Positions 54,942-63,008 of a stretch of DNA of 64,000 bases are shown here, piece by piece. Under the pieces are notes generated by a model. It was given only the letters and a program-made list of their open reading frames with translations. It searched no databases and had not been told where the DNA came from. A program made the translations under genes and the position numbers. This stretch comes from Myxococcales bacterium. Lineage in GTDB: Bacteria; Myxococcota_A; Polyangia; Polyangiales; Polyangiaceae. The number at the start of each line of letters is the position of its first letter. Position 1 is the first letter of the stretch. The DNA lies in NCBI GenBank assembly GCA_016720545.1, contig JADKKK010000034.1:248001-312000 (forward strand). Direction: 5' to 3'.

Positions 54942-55076
54942 GCAAGGCGCGATCCGAGGAGCCCGCGGAGCCTACTCTTGTACTCTTGTAGGTGAGCAGG
55001 CACGGAGGAGCGCAACGCAGCTCGTGCCGATGCGGCGGCGCGCCGGCGACGGGAGTCCATCAACGGGCTGCTCTAG
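54942..55076. mobile_element. MITE-like element, left-truncated second copy
   Basis: This matches the copy at 24426-24551 over about 130 bp but lacks its first 54 bp and the left terminal repeat. The right end reads CATCAACGGGCTGCT. The internal hairpin is CCTAC (54971-54975) with GTAGG (54988-54992), whose loop holds an 8-bp duplication (TACTCTTG at 54973-54980 and 54981-54988). The G-C to A-T pair swap relative to the first copy keeps the stem paired. Confidence 0.7.
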
Positions 55077-55178
55077 ACGGGCCGCGAGGGAAGGTCGGGC
55101 TCCACGTGGCGTATCGCCTCCAGTCGTGGCACACGTGATCACCGCCGCTTCCCGTGCGGCCTCTGGAGCCCCTCCACC

Positions 55179-56822
55179 ATGCCCGCCTTACCCAAGCTCG
55201 CCGCCGTCCCTCGCGCCATCGCCGCCGCCGCCGCCGTGGTGGCCATGGCGGGCGCCGCGGCGTGCTCTGCACCCGTCGGCGAGCCCGCCGCGTCGTTCGA
55301 CACGACCGCGAAGTCCCGCGCGGCGTTCGCGAGCGCCGAGGCGACGCTCGTCGAGCTCGAGTGGGACGGCGAGGTCGTGGCCGACTGGTCCGGCGGGGCC
55401 CCCGACGCCATCGCGAACCAGCTGCTCTACACGATAGGCGCGCTGAACGAGCTCGCCTCGGTGGGGCAGCTCGAGCGGGTCGAGATCACGAACCGCGTCG
55501 TGAGCCCCATCCCCGGAGGCGGCGGCCAGCACCTGGTCACCTACCACGCGAAGCTGCCCGTCGCCTGGAACCGGCGCCGCCCCACGCCCAGCACCTTCAC
55601 GCTGAAGCTCCCGCGGCGCGGGTACTGGAGCTCGCTCGTCGACTTCGCCGCGACCTACGGCGGCACCTGCGTGGACGCCTCGGCCCACGGCGTCGACGCC
55701 GGGAGCATGTGGTATTATTACCGTGTCCTCAGGCCTTCCTGCGCGCTCGCCCCAAGCGACGCCATCGAGATCATGGCCACGGTGGCGCCCTCCGCGGGGA
55801 ACACCACGGGCAAGTACCCGGAGTACCACCGCGTCTGGCAGGACGATCTCCTGAAGGCGGTAGTCATCGTCGGCAAGTACGAGGAGGGCGCGACGTCGTT
55901 CTCGGACCCCGGCCTCGAGGGCTACGCGCAGTTCGTCGACCACGTCCGGCAGAAGCTCGCGCGCGCCGCCACGGGGCCGGTGGTGACGACGCCGCCAGGG
56001 CTCCCCACGCACCCCGGCGTGGCCTACCCCGACATCACGCTCGAGGCGAGCCTCCCCACCGGCAAGACGGCGCGCGTCCACTTCCTGCTCGTCGACAACG
56101 TGCGCACGCAGGGCGCCTCCTTCGACGCTCGCTACGCCTCGCTGACCTCCGACGCCGACTTCATCAACTACAGCGGTCACGCGGGGCTCGGCGCGAACGT
56201 GCGGGCGCTCCTCGATAAGGGCACGTGGTCGGCGGGGCAGCACCTGCTCTTCTTCATGAACGGCTGTGACACGTTCGCCTACGTCGACGGCCGCCTGCGC
56301 GAGGCCCGCACCGCCCTGAACACGGACGACCCCACCGGCACGAAGTACCTCGACATGATCTCGAACGCGATGCCGAGCTACGCCAACGCGTACTCGTCGG
56401 AGCCCGTCGTCCTCGACGCGCTCATCGACTGGCAGACCCCGCGCACCTTCGCGGACATCTTCCGCAGCATCGACTACCGCCAGGTCGTCGCCGTCACGGG
56501 CGAAGAGGACAACGAGTTCGTGCCGGGCATGCCGGTCGGCACCGTGCCCGCGCCGGCACCGGACGCCGCCACCGACGGCGGACCGCTCACCCCAGACGCG
56601 GGCGACGCCCGGCCTGGCACGCCCGGCACGCCCTCGGCCACGCCGAGCGCGGGCCCCCTCCCTTCCACCCCGGCGATCGAGCCGTCCTCCGGAGCCCAGG
56701 AGCCCTCGGGCTGCGCCTGCGAGACCGCTCCGGGGCGCGCGCCGGCGGAGCCCCCCCTCGGAGGGCTCGGGCTCGCCGTCGCGGGGGCGCTCGTCGCCGC
56801 TCGCCGACGTCGGCCAACCTGA
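55179..56822 (+). CDS. Surface protein with caspase/gingipain-like dyad and MYXO-CTERM tail
   Basis: A 547-residue exported protein. Signal region MPALPKLAAVPRAIAAAAAVVAMAG, possible lipobox GAAAC. Residues about 35-250 are mainly beta. The 300-370 region has FINYSGHAGLGANVRALL and LLFFMNGCDTFAYVDG: His334 followed by Gly, and Cys363 after a hydrophobic strand, 29 residues apart, is the dyad layout of clan CD (caspase, gingipain) peptidases. A Pro/Asp-rich stretch leads to the tail SGCACETAPGRAP, a hydrophobic helix and ARRRRPT, a typical MYXO-CTERM anchor. Activity is inferred only. Confidence 0.78.
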   Translation: MPALPKLAAVPRAIAAAAAVVAMAGAAACSAPVGEPAASFDTTAKSRAAFASAEATLVELEWDGEVVADWSGGAPDAIANQLLYTIGALNELASVGQLERVEITNRVVSPIPGGGGQHLVTYHAKLPVAWNRRRPTPSTFTLKLPRRGYWSSLVDFAATYGGTCVDASAHGVDAGSMWYYYRVLRPSCALAPSDAIEIMATVAPSAGNTTGKYPEYHRVWQDDLLKAVVIVGKYEEGATSFSDPGLEGYAQFVDHVRQKLARAATGPVVTTPPGLPTHPGVAYPDITLEASLPTGKTARVHFLLVDNVRTQGASFDARYASLTSDADFINYSGHAGLGANVRALLDKGTWSAGQHLLFFMNGCDTFAYVDGRLREARTALNTDDPTGTKYLDMISNAMPSYANAYSSEPVVLDALIDWQTPRTFADIFRSIDYRQVVAVTGEEDNEFVPGMPVGTVPAPAPDAATDGGPLTPDAGDARPGTPGTPSATPSAGPLPSTPAIEPSSGAQEPSGCACETAPGRAPAEPPLGGLGLAVAGALVAARRRRPT

Positions 56823-56853
56823 GCGGCTACCCCACCCTGCGCGATCACGCTCG

Positions 56854-56876
56854 CGATCGCGATCGCGATCGCGCGC
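56854..56876. repeat. Short GATCGC tandem palindrome
   Basis: About 3.5 copies of the hexamer GATCGC, giving overlapping GCGATCGC octamers between the stop at 56822 and the GTG at 56972. A simple self-complementary repeat with no assigned role. Confidence 0.6.
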
Positions 56877-56971
56877 CCCCGTCTCGCCCCCCCTTCGAGC
56901 GGACCGGGCGCGCGAGGTTATCGCGACCACCGGCGTGGACGTGGCCTCCCTCGCTTGCTACGTCCGGGGCG

Positions 56972-57742
56972 GTGAACCGCACTCCCCCTTGGCTCCGGTG
57001 CCTCCTGTCGGCCCTCGCCGCGCTCGCCGTAGTGCTCGGAGCGCTCGACCCGCGGAGCGCCCTGGCCGCCGTGCCCCCGCTCGTCGGCCACGTCGTCGAC
57101 GTGCCTGGCGCGCTGTCGGGCGCGGAGCGCTCCGCCCTCGACGCGAAGCTCGAGCACGCCCGCCGCACGCGCGGCCTCACGGTCGTCGTGCTCGTGGCCG
57201 GCCCGCTCGATCCTGCGCAGGGCACCATCGACGACGTGGCGTACGAGGCCTTCAACACGTGGGGCGTGGGCGCCAAGGGCAAAGACGACGGAGTGCTCCT
57301 CGTGGTCGCCCCCACCGACCGCAAGCTGCGCATCGAGACCGGCAAGGGGGTCGGCGGCGCGCTGACCGACGTGCAGTCGAGCCACATCAACCGCGACATC
57401 ATCGGCCCCGAGCTCCGGGCGGGACGCGTGTACAACGCACTCGATCGTGGCACCGACGCGATCCTCGAGGCGCTGGCGAAGGACGCCCCCGCGCCCGCTC
57501 CGGTGGCGCGGCGAAAGAGCCCCCTCGAGAACCCCGTCGTCGTCGCCGTGATCGTCGTCGTGGTGCTGCTCGTGATCGTGCTCTCGATCGTGTCGCGCAC
57601 GTTTCGCACGTTCTTCTTCGCGTTCCTCCGCATCTTCTGGTTTCTCCTCAGCGTCTTCAGCGGACGCGGCGGCGGCGGCGGCGGTGGCTACACCGGCGGC
57701 GGCGGGCGCTCCGGCGGCGGCGGCTCGAGCGACGATTATTGA
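56972..57742 (+). CDS. TPM-domain (YgcG/Psb32-like) membrane protein
   Basis: A 256-residue protein from GTG 56972. Signal peptide (LLSALAALAVVLGALDPRSALA), then a TPM domain: GHVVDVPGALSGAERSALDAKLE, LTVVVLVAGPLD, AYEAFNTWGVGAKGKDDGVLLVV, RKLRIETGKGVGGALTD. A membrane region at about 185-225 follows, and a Gly-rich end with GRGGGGGGGYTGGGG. Proteins of this family sit in the envelope and are linked to repair or phosphatase-like roles in plants, with no settled bacterial function. The stop overlaps a possible TTG start of the next gene. Confidence 0.88.
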   Translation: MNRTPPWLRCLLSALAALAVVLGALDPRSALAAVPPLVGHVVDVPGALSGAERSALDAKLEHARRTRGLTVVVLVAGPLDPAQGTIDDVAYEAFNTWGVGAKGKDDGVLLVVAPTDRKLRIETGKGVGGALTDVQSSHINRDIIGPELRAGRVYNALDRGTDAILEALAKDAPAPAPVARRKSPLENPVVVAVIVVVVLLVIVLSIVSRTFRTFFFAFLRIFWFLLSVFSGRGGGGGGGYTGGGGRSGGGGSSDDY

Positions 57743-59952
57743 GCGGCGCCGCGAGGACCGAATGGGGCGGGGCGCTGCGGCTGTGCGAGGTCTTCGCGGT
57801 GGTTGAGCTGCCCCCGCTGCGGGCCGTCGTGGGCACGTGGGGCCCGCCGGAGGGCGCCGCGGCCACCTGCGCCCTCGTGTTCGGCATCTTGCTCCTGGGC
57901 GCCTCCCTGACGGCGCGGGGGCGGGTCGTGCTCGAGCGCGCCGTCCTCGACTCGTCGCGGCGCGCGTTCCTCTGGGGGGCTTGCGGGCTGGCGGCGGCGC
58001 TTTCGCTCGGGTACGTCGCGTTCTACCTGCGGGGAGGGCCCCGCATCATCGACGCGACCACGTACCTCCTGGAGGCCCGCGGCCTCGCGGCCGGCTCGTT
58101 CAGGTTCCCGGCGGGGTTCCCGAGCGCGTCCACCCGGGGGCGCTTCCTCCTTTACGACGAGGCCGGCGGCGCCCTCGGAGGCATCTTCCCACCGGGCTAT
58201 CCGCTGCTGCTCTCGCTCGGCGTGCGGGCAGGCGCGCCGATGGTCGTCGGCCCGCTGCTCGCGGCCGCGCTCGTGGCCGCCACGCGCGCCCTCGGCGTCG
58301 CCGCGGCCACCGAGCTCGGCGTGCCCGCGCCCCGCCGCGAGCGCATCGGCCGGGCGGCGGCGCTCTTCTCGGTCACCTCCGCCTGCGCGCGATACCACAC
58401 GGCCGACACGATGTCGCACGGAGCCTCGGCGCTCTACGTGGCGTGCGGCCTCGTGGCCCTGCTCGGGTGGCGCCAACGGCCCAGCCGAGCCGCCGCGGCC
58501 TGCGCCGGCCTCGCCCTCGGCGCCCTCGTGGCGACCCGGCCCGTGTCGGCGTTGCCGCTCGGCGTAGTGGTCACGGCGACGCTCGTGCTCGCGCGCCGCG
58601 GCGACGTCACCCCGCGGGCTCGGCTCGCCGCGCTCGCCGTCGCGGCCGTCGCGGTGCTCCCAGGGCTCGCGCTCTTGCTCGCCTGGCAGCGCGAGCTGAC
58701 CGGCTCGCTCGGGGGCTCCCCGCAGCTCTTGTATTATGCACGCAGCGACGGCCCGTCGGGCTGCTTCCGCTACGGCTTCGGGCGCGGCGTGGGGTGCCTG
58801 TTCGAGCACGGCGACTTCGTGCGCCACAACCTCGCCGCAGGCTACGGTCCGCTCGCGGTGTTGGGCACCACGGCGCGACGCCTCAAGATGCACCTCGCCG
58901 ACGCGGCGAACCTCGAGCTGCTCTTCCCCCTCGTGCTCGCGCCGCTCTTCACAGAGCGGCGCCGACCGGTCGCGAGATTGCTGGGCGCGTCCCTCGGCCT
59001 CCAGGTGCTCGCGTACGCGCCGTTCTACTTCGACGGCAACTACCCGGGCGGCGGCGCGAGGTTCTTCGCCGACACGCTCCCCGTCGAGCACGCCCTGCTC
59101 GCGCTCACGGTGTCGAGCGCTTGGCTGCGGCCAGGTGCGCCCGCGGTGAGCGCCGCTGCGCGCGCCGCGCCGTGGCTCGTCCTCGCTGTGTCGCTCGTCG
59201 CCTTCAGTGTGCACGCGCGTTTCGACCACGACGCGCTCGCGGACCGCGAGGGCGGCGCGCCCTTCTACGTGCCCGACCTCGCGAGCCGCCAGGGGCTCGA
59301 TCACGCGCACGAGCGGACGCCAGCCCTCGTCTTCGTGGACACCGACCACGGCTTCGCGCTCGGGCACATCCCGACCCAAAGCCCGGCGAGCGCGGACGCG
59401 CGATCGGGCGGCCCGGTCGTGCTCCGGCGGCGCGATGACGACCACGACTGGCTCGCGTTCGTGGCGCGCGGCCGCCCCGAGTCGTGGGTCTACCGCCACG
59501 AAGGTGGCTCTCCGCGGCTCAGCCCGTGGGCGCCGACCCCGCCGGTGGGCGCGCTCCGGTTCGAGGCCGAAGCGGACTGGCCCCCGCTCGCCCAGGACGG
59601 CGGATATGCACTCCCTTCGTGGATGGCGGGCGCAGCGTCGGGGGACCGCGTGCTGACCCTCACGCCGACGGCGCACGAGGGGCGCCCCCGCCGCGCCACG
59701 ATGGTGCTCGCGCTCCCCGCGCCGTCCGCGGGGGCGTTCACGCTCGCGCCAAGGGTGCTCGCGGCGCCCGGCGTGACCGGACACGTCCGCGCCGCGGGCG
59801 CAGAGTGGGCGTTCGCGGGGCAAGGCCGCCTCGTCGACTTGCCGGCCAAGCGCGTCGATCTGCCGAGCGGCGAGTCCCACCTCGTCGTCGAGGCCGACGG
59901 CGGCGACGTGGCCCTCGACCGCGTCCTGCTCGCGCCGATCGGCGCGCCGTAG
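57739..59952 (+). CDS. Polytopic membrane protein, GT-C glycosyltransferase-like
   Basis: About 737 residues if it starts at TTG 57739, which overlaps the previous stop; GTG 57799 is an alternative, and the start is uncertain. About ten membrane helices are seen between residues 30 and 510. The first long outside loop contains GGPRIIDATTYLLEARGLAAG and FPPGYPLLLSLG, like the Asp-containing loop and PPGYP motif of ArnT/PMT-type transferases using lipid-linked sugars. The last 200 residues form a soluble beta-rich domain. Substrate unknown. Codon use matches its neighbours. Confidence 0.75.
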   Translation: MSGAARTEWGGALRLCEVFAVVELPPLRAVVGTWGPPEGAAATCALVFGILLLGASLTARGRVVLERAVLDSSRRAFLWGACGLAAALSLGYVAFYLRGGPRIIDATTYLLEARGLAAGSFRFPAGFPSASTRGRFLLYDEAGGALGGIFPPGYPLLLSLGVRAGAPMVVGPLLAAALVAATRALGVAAATELGVPAPRRERIGRAAALFSVTSACARYHTADTMSHGASALYVACGLVALLGWRQRPSRAAAACAGLALGALVATRPVSALPLGVVVTATLVLARRGDVTPRARLAALAVAAVAVLPGLALLLAWQRELTGSLGGSPQLLYYARSDGPSGCFRYGFGRGVGCLFEHGDFVRHNLAAGYGPLAVLGTTARRLKMHLADAANLELLFPLVLAPLFTERRRPVARLLGASLGLQVLAYAPFYFDGNYPGGGARFFADTLPVEHALLALTVSSAWLRPGAPAVSAAARAAPWLVLAVSLVAFSVHARFDHDALADREGGAPFYVPDLASRQGLDHAHERTPALVFVDTDHGFALGHIPTQSPASADARSGGPVVLRRRDDDHDWLAFVARGRPESWVYRHEGGSPRLSPWAPTPPVGALRFEAEADWPPLAQDGGYALPSWMAGAASGDRVLTLTPTAHEGRPRRATMVLALPAPSAGAFTLAPRVLAAPGVTGHVRAAGAEWAFAGQGRLVDLPAKRVDLPSGESHLVVEADGGDVALDRVLLAPIGAP

Positions 59953-59963
59953 CTTAGAACTGG

Positions 59964-59983
59964 TTAGCTAGCTCGCTAGCCAA
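59964..59983. promoter_or_regulatory. Dyad TTAGCTAGC/GCTAGCCAA
   Basis: TTAGCTAGC (59964-59972) and GCTAGCCAA (59975-59983) are inverted with one mismatch and a two-base centre, just after the stop at 59952. It may be an operator or a terminator stem; a G-run rather than a T-run follows. Confidence 0.35.
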
Positions 59984-60062
59984 GGGGGGGCGATCCTCGC
60001 GCCAACCCTCACGCCGGACGCCCCGGGCCGCCGACGAACCCAGCCCGCCCTCCTTGACAGGC

Positions 60063-60092
60063 TTGACGCGAGGCTCACGCCTGGGCTTAGCT
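60063..60092 (+). promoter_or_regulatory. Sigma-70-like promoter of the HU/IHF gene
   Basis: TTGACG (60063-60068) and TTAGCT (60087-60092) are 18 bases apart, and the ATG follows 21 bases after the -10. A second TTGACA stands at 60054-60059. A matching TTGACG-N18-TAGCCG lies before the CarD-like gene. Confidence 0.5.
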
Positions 60093-60113
60093 TGAAGGTT
60101 GGAGGGATGGGTC

Positions 60114-60428
60114 ATGACGAAAAGCGAATTGATTGACGCACTTGCGGCCAGGAGTGATCTCACGAAGGCGCGCGCGGAGCTCGTCGTCAACTGCGTGTTC
60201 GACTCCATGACCGAGGCGCTCCAGAAGGGCGACGGCATCGAGATCCGCGGATTCGGGAGCTTCACCGTGCGCCCCTACAAGGCGTACTCCGGGCGCAACC
60301 CGCGCACCGGCGCGCCCGTCCCCGTCCCGCCGAAGCGCCTGCCCTTCTTCAAGGTCGGCAAGGACCTGAAGGAGCTCGTCAACAGCAGCCGCCACCAGCC
60401 GATCACGGGCGACGAGGGCGACGACTGA
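60114..60428 (+). CDS. HU/IHF-family DNA-binding protein
   Basis: A 104-residue nucleoid protein. MTKSELIDALAARSDLTKARAEL, then GDGIEIRGFGSFTVRPYKAYSGRNPRTGAPV (beta arms with the RNP tip) and PFFKVGKDLKELVN cover the whole family fold, closest to IHF-beta. The tail HQPITGDEGDD is a short acidic addition. ATG 60114 has GGAGGG upstream. HU/IHF proteins bend DNA in replication, recombination and transcription. It is transcribed from its own promoter. Confidence 0.95.
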   Translation: MTKSELIDALAARSDLTKARAELVVNCVFDSMTEALQKGDGIEIRGFGSFTVRPYKAYSGRNPRTGAPVPVPPKRLPFFKVGKDLKELVNSSRHQPITGDEGDD

Positions 60429-60533
60429 TCCGCCGCGCGAGGCTACGCTCGAGCAGCGCAGCGCCGTGCGCACCTCGAGCGCGACCTCGCGACGGCGGCA
60501 GACGCGCCTGCGGCCTGGTAAGGTGACGCCGCC

Positions 60534-61871
60534 ATGCCGACCGATCCCCCGAACGCTCCCCCGAACGCTCCCCGCGCCGACGCCTCGCCTTCGACGGGAG
60601 GCGGGTCTTTTCTCCCCGTCGAAGCGCAGCTCGAGGTCATCCTGCGCGGGGCCGAGGACGTGCACGTCCGCGCGGAGCTCACGGCCCGCCTCGAGGAGTC
60701 ACGCGCCTCCGGGCGACCGCTCCGCGTGAAGGTCGGCTTCGACCCCACGCGACCCGACCTGCACCTCGGGCACGCGGTGCTCATGCAGAAGATGCGGCAG
60801 TTTCAGGACCTCGGGCACGAGGTCATCTTGCTCGTGGGTGACTTCACCGCGATGGTCGGCGATCCCACCGGGCAGAACGACCTCCGACCACGGCTCACGC
60901 GGGCCGACGTGGAGGCCGCCGCGGAGACCTACACCGAGCAGGCGTTCCGCATCCTCGCGCGCGAGATCACGGTGGTCCGCCGCAACTCCGAGTGGCTCGG
61001 CGCGCTCGGGGCCACGGAGCTCATCGAGCTCATGGCCAAGACCACGGTCTCGCGCATGCTCGAGCGCAACGACTTCGCGAAGCGCTTCGCCGAGCAGCGC
61101 CCCATCTACCAGCACGAGTTCCTCTACCCCCTGCTTCAGGGCTACGACTCGGTCGCGCTCGCCTGCGACATCGAGCTCGGCGGCACGGACCAGCTCTTCA
61201 ACCTGCTCGTCGGCCGCGACCTCATGCCGAAGTACGGCAAGCGCGGCCAGCTCGTACTCACGACGCCGCTGCTCGAGGGCACCGACGCGCGCTTCGTCGA
61301 CGGCAAGGTGGTCGGCAAGAAGATGTCGAAGAGCGCCGACAACACCATCGGCCTGCTGGAGGCGCCCCTTACCTTCTTCCGGAAGGTGATGCAGCTCGAT
61401 GACGACGTCATCTTCCGGTACTACGACCTCCTCTCGAGCCGCTCGTCCGCAGAGATCGCCGCCCTCCGCGCCGAGCGCGCCGCGGGCCGGAACCCCCAGG
61501 AAATCAAGGCCGCCTTCGCGAGCGAGCTGCTCACGCGCCTCCAGGGCGAGGAGGCAGCCCGCGACGCGGCCGCGGAGTTTCGGCGCGTGTACTCGGGCGA
61601 CGCGATCCCCGACGACGTGCCCGAGCTTCGCCTCCCCACCGAGGGCGACACCCTCTGGATCGCGAAGGCGCTCGCGCTCGCCAACCTCGTCAAGTCCAGC
61701 GGCGAGGGCAAGCGGCTCGTCGAGCAGGGCGGCGTCGAGGTGAACCGGGAGCGCGTCACCGACCCGCAGCTTCAGCTCGCGCGCGGCGAGCGCTACCTGC
61801 TCAAGGTGGGCTCGAAGAACCGGCGGTTCGCGTGGGTCACCGTGCTCGGCGCCGACGCGGGCCCCGCGTGA
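60534..61871 (+). CDS. tyrS: Tyrosyl-tRNA synthetase
   Basis: A 445-residue class I enzyme charging tRNA-Tyr. KVGFDPTRPDLHLGHAVLMQKM has the HLGH form of the HIGH motif, and VVGKKMSKSADNTIGL the KMSKS loop. YDSVALACDIELGGTDQLFNLL is a Tyr-binding segment. The C-terminal S4 domain is intact (LANLVKSSGEGKRLVEQGGVEVN). The first 20 residues are Pro-rich and not conserved. It belongs to the TyrZ-like subgroup by motif style. The stop overlaps the following Tat lipoprotein gene as GTGA. Confidence 0.95.
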   Translation: MPTDPPNAPPNAPRADASPSTGGGSFLPVEAQLEVILRGAEDVHVRAELTARLEESRASGRPLRVKVGFDPTRPDLHLGHAVLMQKMRQFQDLGHEVILLVGDFTAMVGDPTGQNDLRPRLTRADVEAAAETYTEQAFRILAREITVVRRNSEWLGALGATELIELMAKTTVSRMLERNDFAKRFAEQRPIYQHEFLYPLLQGYDSVALACDIELGGTDQLFNLLVGRDLMPKYGKRGQLVLTTPLLEGTDARFVDGKVVGKKMSKSADNTIGLLEAPLTFFRKVMQLDDDVIFRYYDLLSSRSSAEIAALRAERAAGRNPQEIKAAFASELLTRLQGEEAARDAAAEFRRVYSGDAIPDDVPELRLPTEGDTLWIAKALALANLVKSSGEGKRLVEQGGVEVNRERVTDPQLQLARGERYLLKVGSKNRRFAWVTVLGADAGPA

Positions 61872-62923
61872 GCCGGGCCCGCGCGGTCCCGCGCCGCGCC
61901 TTCCTCGGCGCGCCCGTCGCCCTCGCCTTCGCCGACCTCGCGGGGTGCGCGACGCCGCCCGCGCCAGCGGCGCCCTCCGGTCCCCCGCCCGTGCCGCTCA
62001 CCCTCACGCCGCTCGCGGGCCTCGTGAAGGCGCCTGGGCTCACGTGGATGGTCGAGGTCGCGCCCCGCCGCGCCCTGCTCGACGCGGGGCTCCTCGCCGC
62101 GCTCGCCACCGTGGTGCCCGAGGCGCGCTTCCAGTCGTTCGCCAAGGGCCACGGCGGGCTCGACCCCCGCAGCCTCGAGGAGCTCGTGGTGGCTCGGTAC
62201 GAGGGCGTCACGCTCACCCTCGCCCGGGTCCCCCCCGGGACAATGGACCCCGTGAAGGTGCACCAGGGCTTCGAGCGCTACGCCCGCTCGATCGAGGCCC
62301 GCGCCATCGACGTGCCGAACCCCAGCGTCGTCCGAATGTTCGGCGACGGCCCGCGCGAGGGGGAGCGCGTGCAGCTCGTCACGTTCGGCCGCGAGGCGGT
62401 CGCGCTCGAGGTGGGCAAGTTCGGGCCGCTGCGGGTGGCGGAGCTCTACGCGCAGGGCAAGCTGCGACGGGCGAAGCCTGCGTTGGAGAGCGAGCCGCTC
62501 GCCAAGGTGGCCTCCCTGCTGGGCCAGGGGGCGGAGCTCCGGTTCTTCGCGGCGGGCCCCTTCGTCGGCGAGTGGGAGCGGGCGCTCGGCGGGCTCCTCC
62601 GCGCGAGCACGGGCGTCGGGCTGTCGCTCTCGACGGTGCCCGGCACCGAGGGACACCTGCGCGCCGTGGGCGTCGTGGTGGGCGACTTCGACAAGGCGCC
62701 GGAGGACGCCGCGCGCACGTTCGGCGCCGCCCTCGACGTCCTCTTCGCCAAGAACGCCCTGGGGCGCATGCTCGGGCTCGACGCCCCCGTCGAGTCCGTG
62801 CGCACGTCGACCGGCCCCGGCGCGCTCCGCGTCGGGGCCGTGTTCGACGGCGCCCGCATCGCGCGCGGGCTCCACACGGCGCTCGACGCCGAAATATCAG
62901 AAATAATGAATGAATCCCGATAG
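61868..62923 (+). CDS. Tat-dependent lipoprotein, unknown function
   Basis: A 351-residue protein from GTG 61868. The N-terminus VPRRAFLGAPVALAFADLAGC combines a twin-arginine RRAFLG motif with a lipobox, so export of a folded lipoprotein is likely. The body has SLEELVVARYEGVTLTLARVPPGTMDP, repeated alpha/beta segments and GELRFFAAG-like strands. No family was recognised. It is coupled to tyrS by GTGA overlap, the same kind of coupling as serC with its lipoprotein. Confidence 0.78.
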   Translation: MSRARAVPRRAFLGAPVALAFADLAGCATPPAPAAPSGPPPVPLTLTPLAGLVKAPGLTWMVEVAPRRALLDAGLLAALATVVPEARFQSFAKGHGGLDPRSLEELVVARYEGVTLTLARVPPGTMDPVKVHQGFERYARSIEARAIDVPNPSVVRMFGDGPREGERVQLVTFGREAVALEVGKFGPLRVAELYAQGKLRRAKPALESEPLAKVASLLGQGAELRFFAAGPFVGEWERALGGLLRASTGVGLSLSTVPGTEGHLRAVGVVVGDFDKAPEDAARTFGAALDVLFAKNALGRMLGLDAPVESVRTSTGPGALRVGAVFDGARIARGLHTALDAEISEIMNESR

Positions 62924-62963
62924 TTCTGAGGCGCGGCAAGAACGCCCGTGGGGGGGCTCACGG

Positions 62964-62993
62964 TTGACGCAGGGCCGATGATTGTGCTAGCCG
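62964..62993 (+). promoter_or_regulatory. Promoter-like pair before the CarD-domain gene
   Basis: TTGACG (62964-62969) and TAGCCG (62988-62993) are 18 bases apart, and the ATG follows 15 bases later. It closely resembles the promoter before the HU/IHF gene. Confidence 0.45.
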
Positions 62994-63008
62994 GGCCCTC
63001 TGTCCACG

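Noticed and set aside
57736..59880. 714-codon minus-strand frame opposite the membrane protein gene
   Set aside because: Arg/Glu-rich, no membrane or family signal; the plus strand shows clear helices and a PPGYP motif.
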